In this document: piece by piece, positions 6,860 through 14,830 of the stretch
Layout: the number at the start of each line of letters is the position of its first letter
Numbering within the stretch: the stretch's first letter is position 1
Assembly: GCA_902465105.1 (NCBI GenBank)
Contig: CABQLM010000025.1
Span: 1 to 24,431, forward strand
DNA from: an uncultured Collinsella sp.
GTDB taxonomy: Bacteria; Actinomycetota; Coriobacteriia; Coriobacteriales; Coriobacteriaceae
Direction: 5' to 3'
DNA: 24,431 nucleotides
Translations under genes and position numbers: made by a program
Notes under the pieces: model-generated
Seen by the model: only the letters and a program-made list of their open reading frames with translations
Database searches by the model: none
Told to the model about the DNA's origin: nothing

Positions 6860-9010
6860 GTGGCAAAAAAGCCCCAGGACGCTCAGCACAACCAGCACGG
6901 CAAACACGGCCAGCAGCAAAAGCGCGGCGGCAAGACGCAGGCCACGGCCTCCCGAGCCGTTCACGGCAAGCATCCCCAGGCGACGCCCGCCCGCCCTTGG
7001 CGACCGGGTCGCGATAAGTTCCTCCCCGTCAGCCGCGCCGACATGGATGCACGCGGTTGGGATCAGTGCGACTTTGTCTATATCTGCGGCGATGCCTACG
7101 TGGACCATCCCAGCTTTGGCATGGCCATTATCAGCCGCGTCCTCGACGCGCACGGCTACAAGGTGGGCATCATCTGCCAGCCTGACTGGACCGATCCCGC
7201 CAGCATCAGCGTGCTCGGCGAGCCGCGCCTGGGCTTTTTGATCAGTGCCGGTAACATGGACTCCATGGTCAACCACTATTCGGTGACCAAGCACCGCCGC
7301 CACACCGATGCCTATACCCCCGGTGGCGAGGAGGGTCACCGCCCCAACCGTGCCGTCACGGTCTACGGCAACCTTATCCGTCAGACGTTTAAGGATGTCC
7401 CCATCATTATCGGTGGCATCGAGGCAAGCCTGCGCCGCTTGGCCCACTACGACTACTGGCAGGACAAGCTCAAGCGCTCGGTGCTGCTCGACTCGGGCGC
7501 CGACATCCTCATCTACGGCATGGGCGAGCACGCGATCGTCGAGATCGCCGACGCGCTCGACGCTGGACTGCCCGTCGATCAGATTACCTATATCAATGGC
7601 ACCGTCTACCGCACCAGCTCGCTCGACGAGGTCTACGACTACGATCTGCTGCCCAGCTGGGACGATCTTGCCGCCGACAAACTCAACTACGCGCGCAGCT
7701 TTAACGTGCAGCAGCAAAACATGGACCCCATCACCGGACATCGCTTGGTAGAGCCCTACCCCAACGGCGTGTTCGTGGTGCAGAACCCGCCGTCGACGAC
7801 GCTCACCACCGACGAGATGGACGAGGTGGCCGAACTCCCCTACGCACGCGATTGGCATCCCGACTACGATGCCGCAGGCGGCGTGCCGGCCTTTGCCGAG
7901 ATCAAGTTTTCGATCAGCTCCAACCGCGGGTGCTTTGGCGAGTGCTCGTTTTGCGCCCTCACCTTCCACCAGGGTCGCGTGCTGCAGATGCGCAGCCACG
8001 ACTCGATCATGCGCGAGGCCGAGCTGCTCACACACGACCCCGAGTTTAAGGGGTACATCAACGACGTGGGCGGGCCGACGGCAAACTTTAGCCGTCCGGC
8101 CTGCGACAAGCAGCTCAAGCACGGCGTGTGCAAGAACAAGCGCTGCCTGTGGCCGAGCGTGTGCAAGAACATGGTGGTCGACGAGAGCGGCTACACGCAG
8201 CTGTTGCGCGATCTGCGCCAGCTGCCGGGCGTTAAAAAGGTCTTCGTGCGCAGCGGCATCCGCTTCGACTACACCATGGCCGATGCCTCGGACGAGTTTT
8301 TGCGCGAGCTGCTGGAGCATCATGTCTCTGGCCAGCTGCGCGTAGCGCCCGAGCACGTGAGCGATGCGGTGCTGTCTGTGATGGGCAAGCCGAGCCGCGC
8401 TGTCTACGACGCGTTCTGTCGCAAATTTGAACGATTGAACCGTGAATACGGACTCAAGCAATATGTAGTGCCGTATCTAATCTCGAGCCACCCTGGTTCA
8501 ACCATGAAGGAAGCCGTGGATCTTGCCGAGGCCGTGCGAGACATGGGCTACATGCCCGAGCAGGTGCAGGACTTCTACCCCACGCCGTCCACCATGTCGA
8601 CCTGCATGTACTACACCGGCGTGGATCCGCGCACCATGGAGCCGATCTATGTGGCGCGCGACCCGCACGAGAAGGCCATGCAGCGCGCGCTCATCCAGTA
8701 TCGCAAGCCCGAGAACTACAAGCTGGTGCGCGAGGCGTTAGAGAAAGCCGGCCGCCGCGATCTGATCGGCTACACCAAGCATTGTCTGATTCGCCCCGTG
8801 CCGCCACGCCCGGGCGAGACATCGGCCAGCGGCGGACACGGCACTGGCAAGAAGGGCGGCAAGGGCCACGGTGGCGCTGGCGGCGCTGGAGCCAAGGGGC
8901 CCAAGGGCAACAAGGGGCACGGCGGCATGTCGCGCGCGCAGAACACCGCAGGCCGCAACCGCGCCGCCCAGGGACGGCAGGGCGCCAACGGCGGCGGACG
9001 CCGCAACTAG
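6860..9010 (+). CDS. ygiQ: YgiQ family (UPF0313) radical SAM protein
   Basis: A 716-residue radical SAM enzyme of the YgiQ family; its substrate is not known to me. The radical SAM cluster motif CxxxCxxC appears as RGCFGECSFCAL after SISSN, at about residues 360-370. A cobalamin-like N-terminal region (FVYICGDAYVDHPSFGMAIISRVL), the IIIGGIEASLRRLAHYDYW segment and the FYPTPSTMSTCMYYTG segment are all family hallmarks. The GTG at 6860 is chosen: GGGAGG at 6850-6855 is four bases upstream and the protein then begins MAKKPQDAQ. An in-frame ATG at 6689 would run through the promoter palindrome. Residues 1-45 are rich in Q, H and K. The last 65 residues are a Gly/Lys-rich low-complexity tail that may bind nucleic acid (inference). 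Confidence 0.93.
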   Translation: MAKKPQDAQHNQHGKHGQQQKRGGKTQATASRAVHGKHPQATPARPWRPGRDKFLPVSRADMDARGWDQCDFVYICGDAYVDHPSFGMAIISRVLDAHGYKVGIICQPDWTDPASISVLGEPRLGFLISAGNMDSMVNHYSVTKHRRHTDAYTPGGEEGHRPNRAVTVYGNLIRQTFKDVPIIIGGIEASLRRLAHYDYWQDKLKRSVLLDSGADILIYGMGEHAIVEIADALDAGLPVDQITYINGTVYRTSSLDEVYDYDLLPSWDDLAADKLNYARSFNVQQQNMDPITGHRLVEPYPNGVFVVQNPPSTTLTTDEMDEVAELPYARDWHPDYDAAGGVPAFAEIKFSISSNRGCFGECSFCALTFHQGRVLQMRSHDSIMREAELLTHDPEFKGYINDVGGPTANFSRPACDKQLKHGVCKNKRCLWPSVCKNMVVDESGYTQLLRDLRQLPGVKKVFVRSGIRFDYTMADASDEFLRELLEHHVSGQLRVAPEHVSDAVLSVMGKPSRAVYDAFCRKFERLNREYGLKQYVVPYLISSHPGSTMKEAVDLAEAVRDMGYMPEQVQDFYPTPSTMSTCMYYTGVDPRTMEPIYVARDPHEKAMQRALIQYRKPENYKLVREALEKAGRRDLIGYTKHCLIRPVPPRPGETSASGGHGTGKKGGKGHGGAGGAGAKGPKGNKGHGGMSRAQNTAGRNRAAQGRQGANGGGRRN

Positions 9011-9019
9011 CGTGGCGAG

Positions 9020-9055
9020 GGCCAGCCGGCGTCTCTTGGCCAGCCGGCGCCCCTT
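9020..9055. repeat. 18-bp tandem repeat after ygiQ
   Basis: GGCCAGCCGGCG occurs at 9020-9031 and 9038-9049, each followed by a CTT-ending 6-mer, giving two 18-bp direct copies just past the ygiQ stop. Confidence 0.6.
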
Positions 9056-9068
9056 CATCGGCCCAGGC

Positions 9069-9172
9069 GTGTTTTCCCTAGGGGGAACACACTTAGGCTG
9101 TCTCTAGCCATGATTTCCCTAGGGAGAACACGTTCAGACGCACCTAACCGTGTTTTCCTTAAGGGAATCACG
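9069..9172. repeat. Three palindromes spaced 40-41 bp
   Basis: Three near-palindromes of 22 bp are centred at 9079.5, 9120.5 and 9160.5. Each has the form GTGTT-TTCC-centre-GGGA-ACAC, the centre being CTAG in the first two and TTAA in the third. They lie in the convergent gap between ygiQ and the CPBP gene; the third covers the CPBP stop codon. No T-runs follow, so they are not obvious terminators. Confidence 0.75.
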
Positions 9173-10076
9173 CTTGCTGGTAGGGACGATCCGTCTGGCA
9201 CGCCTGTCTGAGCGACCGCATCGCCTCTGCCAGCACAAAGCCGGCGATGGCAACCGTGACCACCACGTCGAGCGGCGTGTTCACAAACCACAGCAGGCCC
9301 ATGAGGTATGACCCGGCGTTAAAGGCAAAGTGCAACAGAATCGTATAGCGGAGCTTTCCGGTCGTCACGAGCACCCAGCCAAAAATGAGACCGGCAGCGC
9401 CCGCATAGCAGCCCTGCACCCAGTTCATATGCATAAAGCCGAAGACCGCCGCCTGCAGCACGATTGCCGCGGCGACGCCCCAGGTACTCGGAGCCACCCA
9501 GGGCACCATGGCGCCGTCTTGCGGTCGCACGTGACGTCGGAGCTTCCAAAGTGGGCGGCACCGCGGGTTAAACGCTCGGAGCGAAAACTCAAAAATGATG
9601 CCGCGCACCAGCAACTCCTCGCAAAACGGAGCGCCGAGCACCGTGGTCAGGACGGCCAGGTAGCTCGTGTCGCCCATGCCCGTTTCCTCGACAAGTTCAC
9701 TGTAATCGGCCGCGACCTCGGGCAACAATGACAGTACGGCGTCGGTCACGTAGCCAACGACCACCTGCAGGGCAAAGCCGATCACGATAACGCAGGCAAT
9801 GCGCTTCCACGCGCTACGCAATCCCCCGCCGAGCGGACGCTCACCTTGCCAGCGCGCGATAAACGACCGCGGCCACAAATAACGCCACCACAGCAACGCC
9901 ATCAAAAACGATGCCGTCTGCGCGGCGGCTTGAAACCATTGAATATCGAGATTCTCGATCGGGAAACCCGTCAGCGCCGACACGATGTCCAGCACGGAGA
10001 ACAGAACCATACTCAGGGCAATATCGGCAGCGACAACGCCAAAACAGGCAAGCGCCCAAACCAGCGCATTGAGCAT
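9168..10076 (-). CDS. CPBP family intramembrane metalloprotease
   Basis: A 302-residue polytopic membrane protein of the CPBP (CAAX protease / bacteriocin-processing, Abi) family. The three catalytic motifs are present: EELLVRG (EExxxR) in APFCEELLVRGIIFEF, FGFMH (FxxxH) before NWVQGCYAGAAGLIFGW, and HFAFN (HxxxN) in ILLHFAFNAGSYL. Several hydrophobic segments surround them. The ATG at 10076 is preferred, with GAGGAGG five bases upstream; an in-frame start at 10100 would fall inside the adjacent REP-like palindrome. Bacterial members act in bacteriocin self-immunity, signalling or protein processing, but the substrate here cannot be inferred. No bacteriocin gene is visible nearby. The stop overlaps a short palindrome. 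Confidence 0.9.
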   Translation of the reverse strand: MLNALVWALACFGVVAADIALSMVLFSVLDIVSALTGFPIENLDIQWFQAAAQTASFLMALLWWRYLWPRSFIARWQGERPLGGGLRSAWKRIACVIVIGFALQVVVGYVTDAVLSLLPEVAADYSELVEETGMGDTSYLAVLTTVLGAPFCEELLVRGIIFEFSLRAFNPRCRPLWKLRRHVRPQDGAMVPWVAPSTWGVAAAIVLQAAVFGFMHMNWVQGCYAGAAGLIFGWVLVTTGKLRYTILLHFAFNAGSYLMGLLWFVNTPLDVVVTVAIAGFVLAEAMRSLRQACQTDRPYQQA

Positions 10077-10093
10077 GCCAACCTCCTCAAAAC

Positions 10094-10164
10094 CCGGCAC
10101 TTAGGGACGTTCCTTAACTGCCGGCAGAAAAGGAGCGTCCCCAAGTGCCGGCAGTTTGGGACAG
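10094..10164. repeat. REP-like palindromic element
   Basis: A near-perfect 58-bp palindrome (10094-10151) centred on TGCC/GGCA: the left half contains GGCACTTAGGGACGTTCCTT, and the right half is its inverted copy with few changes. A third partial unit, GCAGTTTGGGACAGTC, follows to 10164. The same 20-mer recurs exactly at 16844-16863. The element fills the gap between the CPBP and RelB-like genes and abuts the antitoxin stop. Confidence 0.8.
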
Positions 10165-10368
10165 TCATTGTTGATGAGAATCGGGCGCAATGCCAAAGGC
10201 CCCGTTGGGCGAGATGTCGAACGGAAAGGTGCCACAACGATTGAACGCGGCGATAAACATGCGAATGGCGTTGGACGGCGTGGTACCCACAAGCTGAGTT
10301 GCCGCCGCGAAGGCTGCCTTTTCTTCGGGCAAGACCTTCGCGACAACCGGGGTCATGTGTTCTGCCAT
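10165..10368 (-). CDS. Solitary, short RelB/DinJ-type antitoxin
   Basis: A 67-residue protein resembling the N-terminal ribbon-helix-helix half of RelB/DinJ antitoxins: a beta strand (TPVVAKVLPEEKAAF), then helices through TQLVGTTPSNAIRMFIAAFNRCGTFPFDI, which ends in the family's characteristic PFDI. DinJ-like proteins usually continue for about 20-30 more residues that bind the toxin; here only NGAFGIAPDSHQQ follows before TGA. The ATG at 10368 has AAGGA seven bases upstream. No RelE/YafQ toxin gene follows: downstream is a REP-like palindrome and then an unrelated protease. It is probably a remnant or an orphan regulator. Repeats at 10484-10511 could be its operator. Confidence 0.75.
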   Translation of the reverse strand: MAEHMTPVVAKVLPEEKAAFAAATQLVGTTPSNAIRMFIAAFNRCGTFPFDISPNGAFGIAPDSHQQ

Positions 10369-10403
10369 GGCGCTTCCTTTTTGAAACGACGGTGGTGCGG
10401 ATA

Positions 10404-10460
10404 GATGCGGGCCACGCGGCTGGGCGACGGGCTGTGAAGGCAACCCGATTGGCCCGCATC
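10404..10460. repeat. 11-bp inverted repeat upstream of the RelB-like gene
   Basis: GATGCGGGCCA (10404-10414) and TGGCCCGCATC (10450-10460) are exact inverted copies with a 35-nt spacer. The left arm begins 35 bp before the antitoxin start codon, so this may be a leader hairpin or binding site. Confidence 0.6.
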
Positions 10461-10483
10461 CGGAGTGTGTTTCTGCGGCGTTG

Positions 10484-10511
10484 GTATTACTTAGTATTCT
10501 TAAGTATTACC
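10484..10511 (-). promoter_or_regulatory. 10-bp phased GTATT repeats, candidate antitoxin operator
   Basis: GTATTACTTA, GTATTCTTAA and GTATTACC follow one another with exactly 10-bp spacing, and an inverted copy GAATACC lies at 10521-10527. One repeat per helical turn is typical of RHH-type repressor sites. This AT-rich island is in the gap between the ABC gene stop and the RelB-like gene. The rest of 10369-10580 holds only the 11-bp inverted repeat. Confidence 0.45.
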
Positions 10512-10580
10512 CCGCAGATAGAATACCACATCTGACCCCATGGGAACGGAAAACAGGTCATTTTGTTGCTGAGTAAGTAT

Positions 10581-11957
10581 TTAGAGCGTGATGACGTCCG
10601 AGATATCGAGCGCCTGAGCGTCGATGGGGTCATGTGTGGCGAGCAGGAGCGTTCGGCCATCGAGCAGTTCGAGCACGATGCCGGCCGTCGCATCACGCGC
10701 AGCGGCATCCAAACCGGTAAAGGGCTCATCCAAAATGACGGCGCAACCGCCGCACAGCAGGGCTCGGGCAATCTCGACGCGACGGCGCTGCCCGCCCGAG
10801 AGCTCGGCCACACGAGCATGTACATCGACCCCCGGCACCAGCAGGCGCAACAGGGCTGCGGCACTCGAGGCGTCCACGCGCGCATCGGCACACACCAGCA
10901 CGTTATCCAGCGCCGAGGCGGACTCGACCAAGCGCGCGTCCTGAAACACCATCGAGCACGGCACGCACTCCCCCGCCGCCAGGGCGAGCAGCGTCGACTT
11001 GCCCGCGCCCGAAGCGCCCATCACGCAAACACGCCCGCCCGCGGGTACGTTGAGCACCAGACCGTCGAGCGCCGGCGCCCAGGGCGCACGATCGCCCACG
11101 GCAAGCGCAAGCACCGCCGCAGCGCCGGCGCCAGCAGAGGCTGCACGTCCGCGAGCACCGCGCCCATGCGCCCGCACGGCCACACGCCATGCCGCTGGCC
11201 CCGAAGCCCGCAGCAACCACACCAGCACACGCTCGCATGCCCACGATGCCGCCACGACCAACACGGTCCACGCCAGCAGATCCGCTGTCTCGATAAGCAG
11301 CTTTGCCTGATAGATACGCTCGCCCACGGTGCCCGTCGCCATGCCGATCAGCTCCGCCGCCACGCCGGCCTTCCAGCTCATGCCAATCACGGCCCGGGCG
11401 CACGAAAGCACAAACGGCAGGACCTCGCGCCAGGTATGGGCGCAAAACAGACGCCAGCCCCGCACGCCATGCAGACGAAACATCTGCTCCAGCGGCTTAT
11501 CCGCTTGCGTCAAGCCCTCGACCAGTGAGAAATACACGCCCGGCAGCGCCATCAAAAAGACCGCTGCAATGCTCACGCGCGCCGACCCCAGCCAAATGAG
11601 CAGCAGGACCACCACGCAGGCAACCGGCGTCGCCTTAACAAACGAAAGCGCCGGCGCCACCAGGCGGGCAAACGTCCGCGATCGCACCGAGACTCCCGCC
11701 AGCACGCCACCGCATGCCGTAGCGAGCGCCAGCCCGCCCAAAATTCGCAAGCCCGAGCCTGCCAAAATCGCCCACGTGCCGGCATCGCACACCAGTCGCA
11801 GCAACGCTACCACAACTGCGCCCGGTCCCGGCAAGATCAACGGCTGCGCCGCCAGCGCCGCCGCGAGCGCCCACGCGGCAAGCCAAAAGGCGGCGACGGC
11901 ACCTGCTGCCACCGCCGCCTTCACACGCTCTGTCATTTGCCGAGCAAACGCACACAC
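10581..11957 (-). CDS. ABC transporter permease-ATPase fusion protein
   Basis: A 458-residue importer subunit joining both core modules of an SsuBC/TauBC-like system. Residues 1 to about 255 form a BPD_transp_1 permease with about six membrane segments and an EAA-type loop (LHGVRGWRLFCAHTWREVLPFVL). After an Ala/Gly/Arg-rich linker comes the ATPase: Walker A GASGAGKST, Q-loop VFQDA, signature LSGGQRRRVEIARAL, Walker B AVILDEP, D-loop TGLD and switch His in LLATHD. The ATPase is short: only about 15 residues separate Walker A from the Q-loop, against roughly 35-40 in SsuB-like proteins, so a strand region is missing. The GTG at 11957 has GGAG six bases upstream and lies 3 bp after the solute-binding protein stop. 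It is the last gene of the hydrogenase operon. Confidence 0.9.
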   Translation of the reverse strand: MCAFARQMTERVKAAVAAGAVAAFWLAAWALAAALAAQPLILPGPGAVVVALLRLVCDAGTWAILAGSGLRILGGLALATACGGVLAGVSVRSRTFARLVAPALSFVKATPVACVVVLLLIWLGSARVSIAAVFLMALPGVYFSLVEGLTQADKPLEQMFRLHGVRGWRLFCAHTWREVLPFVLSCARAVIGMSWKAGVAAELIGMATGTVGERIYQAKLLIETADLLAWTVLVVAASWACERVLVWLLRASGPAAWRVAVRAHGRGARGRAASAGAGAAAVLALAVGDRAPWAPALDGLVLNVPAGGRVCVMGASGAGKSTLLALAAGECVPCSMVFQDARLVESASALDNVLVCADARVDASSAAALLRLLVPGVDVHARVAELSGGQRRRVEIARALLCGGCAVILDEPFTGLDAAARDATAGIVLELLDGRTLLLATHDPIDAQALDISDVITL

Positions 11958-11960
11958 GGG

Positions 11961-13016
11961 CTACTCCATGTAGTAGAAATCATCAGCCGGGAGCTTGCCG
12001 CCCACGGCGCTTGCATCCGCATCGGCCAGCACCTGCAGGTACCCACCGAGCGCCGCCTTCATATCTTTCCCCGTCTGGCATACAAGCATGCACCCGGGAA
12101 TCGCCTTTTCGGCAATCGCGACGTTATCGACGATACCCGCATCGACCACGGCCTGCGCCCAGTCCGCCGGTGTCGCATTGACGGCCTTCACGCTCGCCTC
12201 ATGGCAGCGCAAGAACTCTGCCACAGCCTCGGGATGCTCCTCGGCAAACGCGCGGCGAACCACGGTCACACCCGTCAGCATACGCGAACCCGTGTCACCC
12301 GCCAGCTCATCCCACACATCGGTCAGGCTTACCGGCGCCGACAGCTTGCCCTCGCTCTTGGCGATGGCCGCGGTCTTGAATGGCTCCGGCAGCACGCCCA
12401 CGGCAGACGGGTCGGCAAGCAGGGCCGACAGCACCTCGGTGGGCTCGCTCTTGAACTCGAGCGACACCTGGCCGGTCAGGCCCGCGCGCTCCAGCAGGTA
12501 GTTCATGACGTATTCCGGCGTGGTGCCCTTGCCCGTCATGTAGACGGTACGCCCCGCCAGATCGCCAAAAGAGGCCACGCTCGCGTCGCCCGTCACCACG
12601 TTCAGCACGCCCAGCGTGTTGATGTCGATGACCTGGACCGCGCCCTCGGTCTTGTTGTAAAGAACGCTCGCCACGTTGGCGGGCACCAGGGCAATATCGA
12701 CATCGCCCTGAATGACCTTGGGCACGACCTCATCGGCCGCGGCGCTGATCGCAAAGTCGAACTCGTTATCCGTGGCACCCTCGTCTGCCTGGTCCATAAA
12801 CTGCACCAGACCGATCGACGTCGGACCCTTGAGCGACGCGACGTGTACCTCAACCGGCTCGGCAGCAGCACCGGCGCCGTCCGTGGCAGCCGAGCCCGCG
12901 GCGGACCCAGCCCCGGCAGCCCCGCCGCCACAGCCCGCGAGCGCAAGCGACAGGGCGCCCGCGGCGAGCGCCGAGGCAAACCCCCGGCGCGACATCTCAA
13001 CATCAAACGCGCGCAT
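11961..13016 (-). CDS. Tat-type lipoprotein, NMT1/SsuA-like ABC solute-binding protein
   Basis: A 351-residue substrate-binding lipoprotein for the ABC protein encoded next. The N-terminus has a twin-arginine motif SRRGF, a hydrophobic stretch ASALAAGALSLALAGC with lipobox LAGC, and a Gly/Ala/Ser linker. The body resembles the NMT1/SsuA type-II periplasmic fold: VASLKGPTSIGLVQFM, ALVPANVASVLYNK, GRTVYMTGKGTTPEYVMNYLL, VGVLPEPFKTAAI and a late AEFLRCHEASVKAVN helix. Ligands of this fold include sulfonates, nitrate/bicarbonate, thiamine precursors and other small solutes; none can be chosen from sequence. ATG 13016 is 2 bp after the hydrogenase stop; a GTG at 13025 would overlap it. GAGGGGA upstream could serve either. 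Confidence 0.88.
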   Translation of the reverse strand: MRAFDVEMSRRGFASALAAGALSLALAGCGGGAAGAGSAAGSAATDGAGAAAEPVEVHVASLKGPTSIGLVQFMDQADEGATDNEFDFAISAAADEVVPKVIQGDVDIALVPANVASVLYNKTEGAVQVIDINTLGVLNVVTGDASVASFGDLAGRTVYMTGKGTTPEYVMNYLLERAGLTGQVSLEFKSEPTEVLSALLADPSAVGVLPEPFKTAAIAKSEGKLSAPVSLTDVWDELAGDTGSRMLTGVTVVRRAFAEEHPEAVAEFLRCHEASVKAVNATPADWAQAVVDAGIVDNVAIAEKAIPGCMLVCQTGKDMKAALGGYLQVLADADASAVGGKLPADDFYYME

Positions 13017-13018
13017 CG

Positions 13019-14830
13019 CTAGCACGTCCCCTCGTTAGGCATCGTCCATGCGTGATGGTCGGTATGCAGCAGATCCTCAGCCAGCGACGAGAGCGGCTCG
13101 CCCAAGAACTCGCGGTAGCACGCCTGGACATCGGGATTCTCGTGCGAGAAGCGAATGTCCGCAGCGGCATCCAGGCCCCACAGCACCTGACCGCGCTCGG
13201 CTGCCAGCTCGCAGCCGTCGTGGATGGGCTGACCGCCGCCACCGACGCAGCCGCCCGGGCACGCCATGACCTCGACGAAGTCATAACTCGCACGGCCGTC
13301 GCGAATCGCGTCGAGCAGGCGGGCGGCGTTGCCCAGCCCGTGCACCACGGCAACACGCACCTTAGTGCCATCGATATCGGCGACGGCTTCCTTCCAGCCG
13401 TCGAGTCCGCGCACGTCGGTAAAGAAATCCGCATCGGGGTTCTTGCCCGTCACCAGGTAGTAGGCCGAGCGCACAGCAGCCTCCATCACACCGCCCGTGG
13501 CGCCAAAGATCACGCCCGCGCCCGTGCCAAAGCCCAGCGGCGTGTCGAGCGGCTCCTCGACCAGCGTGTCCACGCTCACGTGGCTCGCGCGGATCATGCG
13601 CACCATCTCGCGCACCGTCAGCGCAACGTCCACATCGGGTGCGCCGTCCTCGCCCACCATACTCGGCAGTGCGCACTCGGCTTTCTTGGCCGTGCACGGC
13701 ATAACGGACACCACGAACAGGCGCTCGGACTCCACGCCCAGCACCCTGGCGTAGTAGGTCTTGGCGATGGCGCCGAACATCTGCTGTGGCGACTTGGACG
13801 TGGACAGGCTGTCGACAAACTCCGGATAACGCGCCTTCACAAAGCGCACCCAGCCCGGGCAGCAGCTCGTAAACATGGGCCAGCCGCGGCTGTCACCCTC
13901 GCCCTTGGCGGCGGCGCCCAGACGCTCGAGCAGCTCGGAGCCCTCCTCCATAATGGTGAGGTCGGCCGAGAAATCGGTGTCGAACACGTACTCAAAGCCA
14001 ACGCGGCGCAGCGCGCAAGCCAGGCGCTCAACGGTGGCCTCCTCGCGCGGAATACCGAGTTCCTCGCCCCAGGCGCTGCGCACGGCAGGCGCAATCTGCA
14101 CCAGCACGATCTTGTCGGGATCGGCGAGTGCGTCAAACACGGTCTCGGTATCGTCGCGCTCGCGCAGTGCGCCCGTCGGGCAATGTGTAATGCACTGGCC
14201 GCACGCGACGCAATCGGTCTTGCCGATCGGTGCGCGCCCGCGGGTACCCACGGCGGTATGCGTAGCGCGGTTGGTCAGGTCCCAAATCCCTAGGCCCTGC
14301 ACGCTCTCGCACACCTTGATGCAGCGCATGCATTTGATGCACTTGTCGTTATCGCGGATGATGGGGAAATCGAAGTCCCAGCCCTCGCGCGCCAGGTGCT
14401 GCTCGTACGGCAGATAGAAAATGCCCAGGTCGTTGGCGATGGTCTGTAGGTTGCAGTTGCCGCTGCGCACGCAGCTCGTGCACTGCGAATCGTGCTGGGA
14501 CAGCAGCAGTTGCACGTTGGTGCGACGGGCCTCGCGGGCCTTGGGGCTGTTGGTGTGGACCACCATGCCGTCGAGCACGTAGTTGTTGCAGGCGGCAACC
14601 AGCTGGTCGCAGCCCTCAACCTCGACCACGCACACGCGGCAGCCGCCGATCTCGTTTAGATCGCGCAGGTAGCACAGGGTGGGAATCTGAATGCCGACGG
14701 ACTTGGCCGCATCCAGGATCGTGGTGTGCTCGGGCACCACGACTTCGCAGTTATCGATAATGAGCCTGACCATGTTGTGCGCTCCGTTTTCGCTGTTGTC
14801 GCCGACGGTGGTTTTGTTGAGCTCTACCAT
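13019..14830 (-). CDS. hydA: [FeFe] hydrogenase, multi-cluster catalytic subunit
   Basis: A 603-residue cytosolic (no signal peptide) group A [FeFe] hydrogenase. Clusters in order: an N-terminal plant-type [2Fe-2S] domain (CYLRDLNEIGGCRVC plus a later Cys), a His-Cys [4Fe-4S] motif HDSQCTSCVRSGNC, a ferredoxin pair CIKCMRCIKVCE and CVACGQCITHCPTGA, then the H-cluster motifs L1 TSCCPGW, L2 MPCTAKKAE and L3 MACPGGCVGGGGQP with all expected cysteines. This matches the clostridial HydA architecture. The start ATG 14830 has GGAGGGAGGA upstream and overlaps the previous gene's stop by 7 bp, suggesting translational coupling to its NAD(P)H-oxidoreductase partner. The frame is open to 14995, but that stretch encodes no domain. 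No hydE, hydF or hydG maturases are in the window. Confidence 0.96.
   Translation of the reverse strand: MVELNKTTVGDNSENGAHNMVRLIIDNCEVVVPEHTTILDAAKSVGIQIPTLCYLRDLNEIGGCRVCVVEVEGCDQLVAACNNYVLDGMVVHTNSPKAREARRTNVQLLLSQHDSQCTSCVRSGNCNLQTIANDLGIFYLPYEQHLAREGWDFDFPIIRDNDKCIKCMRCIKVCESVQGLGIWDLTNRATHTAVGTRGRAPIGKTDCVACGQCITHCPTGALRERDDTETVFDALADPDKIVLVQIAPAVRSAWGEELGIPREEATVERLACALRRVGFEYVFDTDFSADLTIMEEGSELLERLGAAAKGEGDSRGWPMFTSCCPGWVRFVKARYPEFVDSLSTSKSPQQMFGAIAKTYYARVLGVESERLFVVSVMPCTAKKAECALPSMVGEDGAPDVDVALTVREMVRMIRASHVSVDTLVEEPLDTPLGFGTGAGVIFGATGGVMEAAVRSAYYLVTGKNPDADFFTDVRGLDGWKEAVADIDGTKVRVAVVHGLGNAARLLDAIRDGRASYDFVEVMACPGGCVGGGGQPIHDGCELAAERGQVLWGLDAAADIRFSHENPDVQACYREFLGEPLSSLAEDLLHTDHHAWTMPNEGTC

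Noticed and set aside
6572..8461. A 629-codon minus-strand ORF opposite ygiQ
   Set aside because: It overlaps two better-supported genes, and its His/Val/Ala-rich translation is typical of antisense reading of high-GC coding sequence.
13052..14293. A 413-codon plus-strand ORF opposite the hydrogenase
   Set aside because: Shadow of the hydrogenase gene; no ribosome site or domain.
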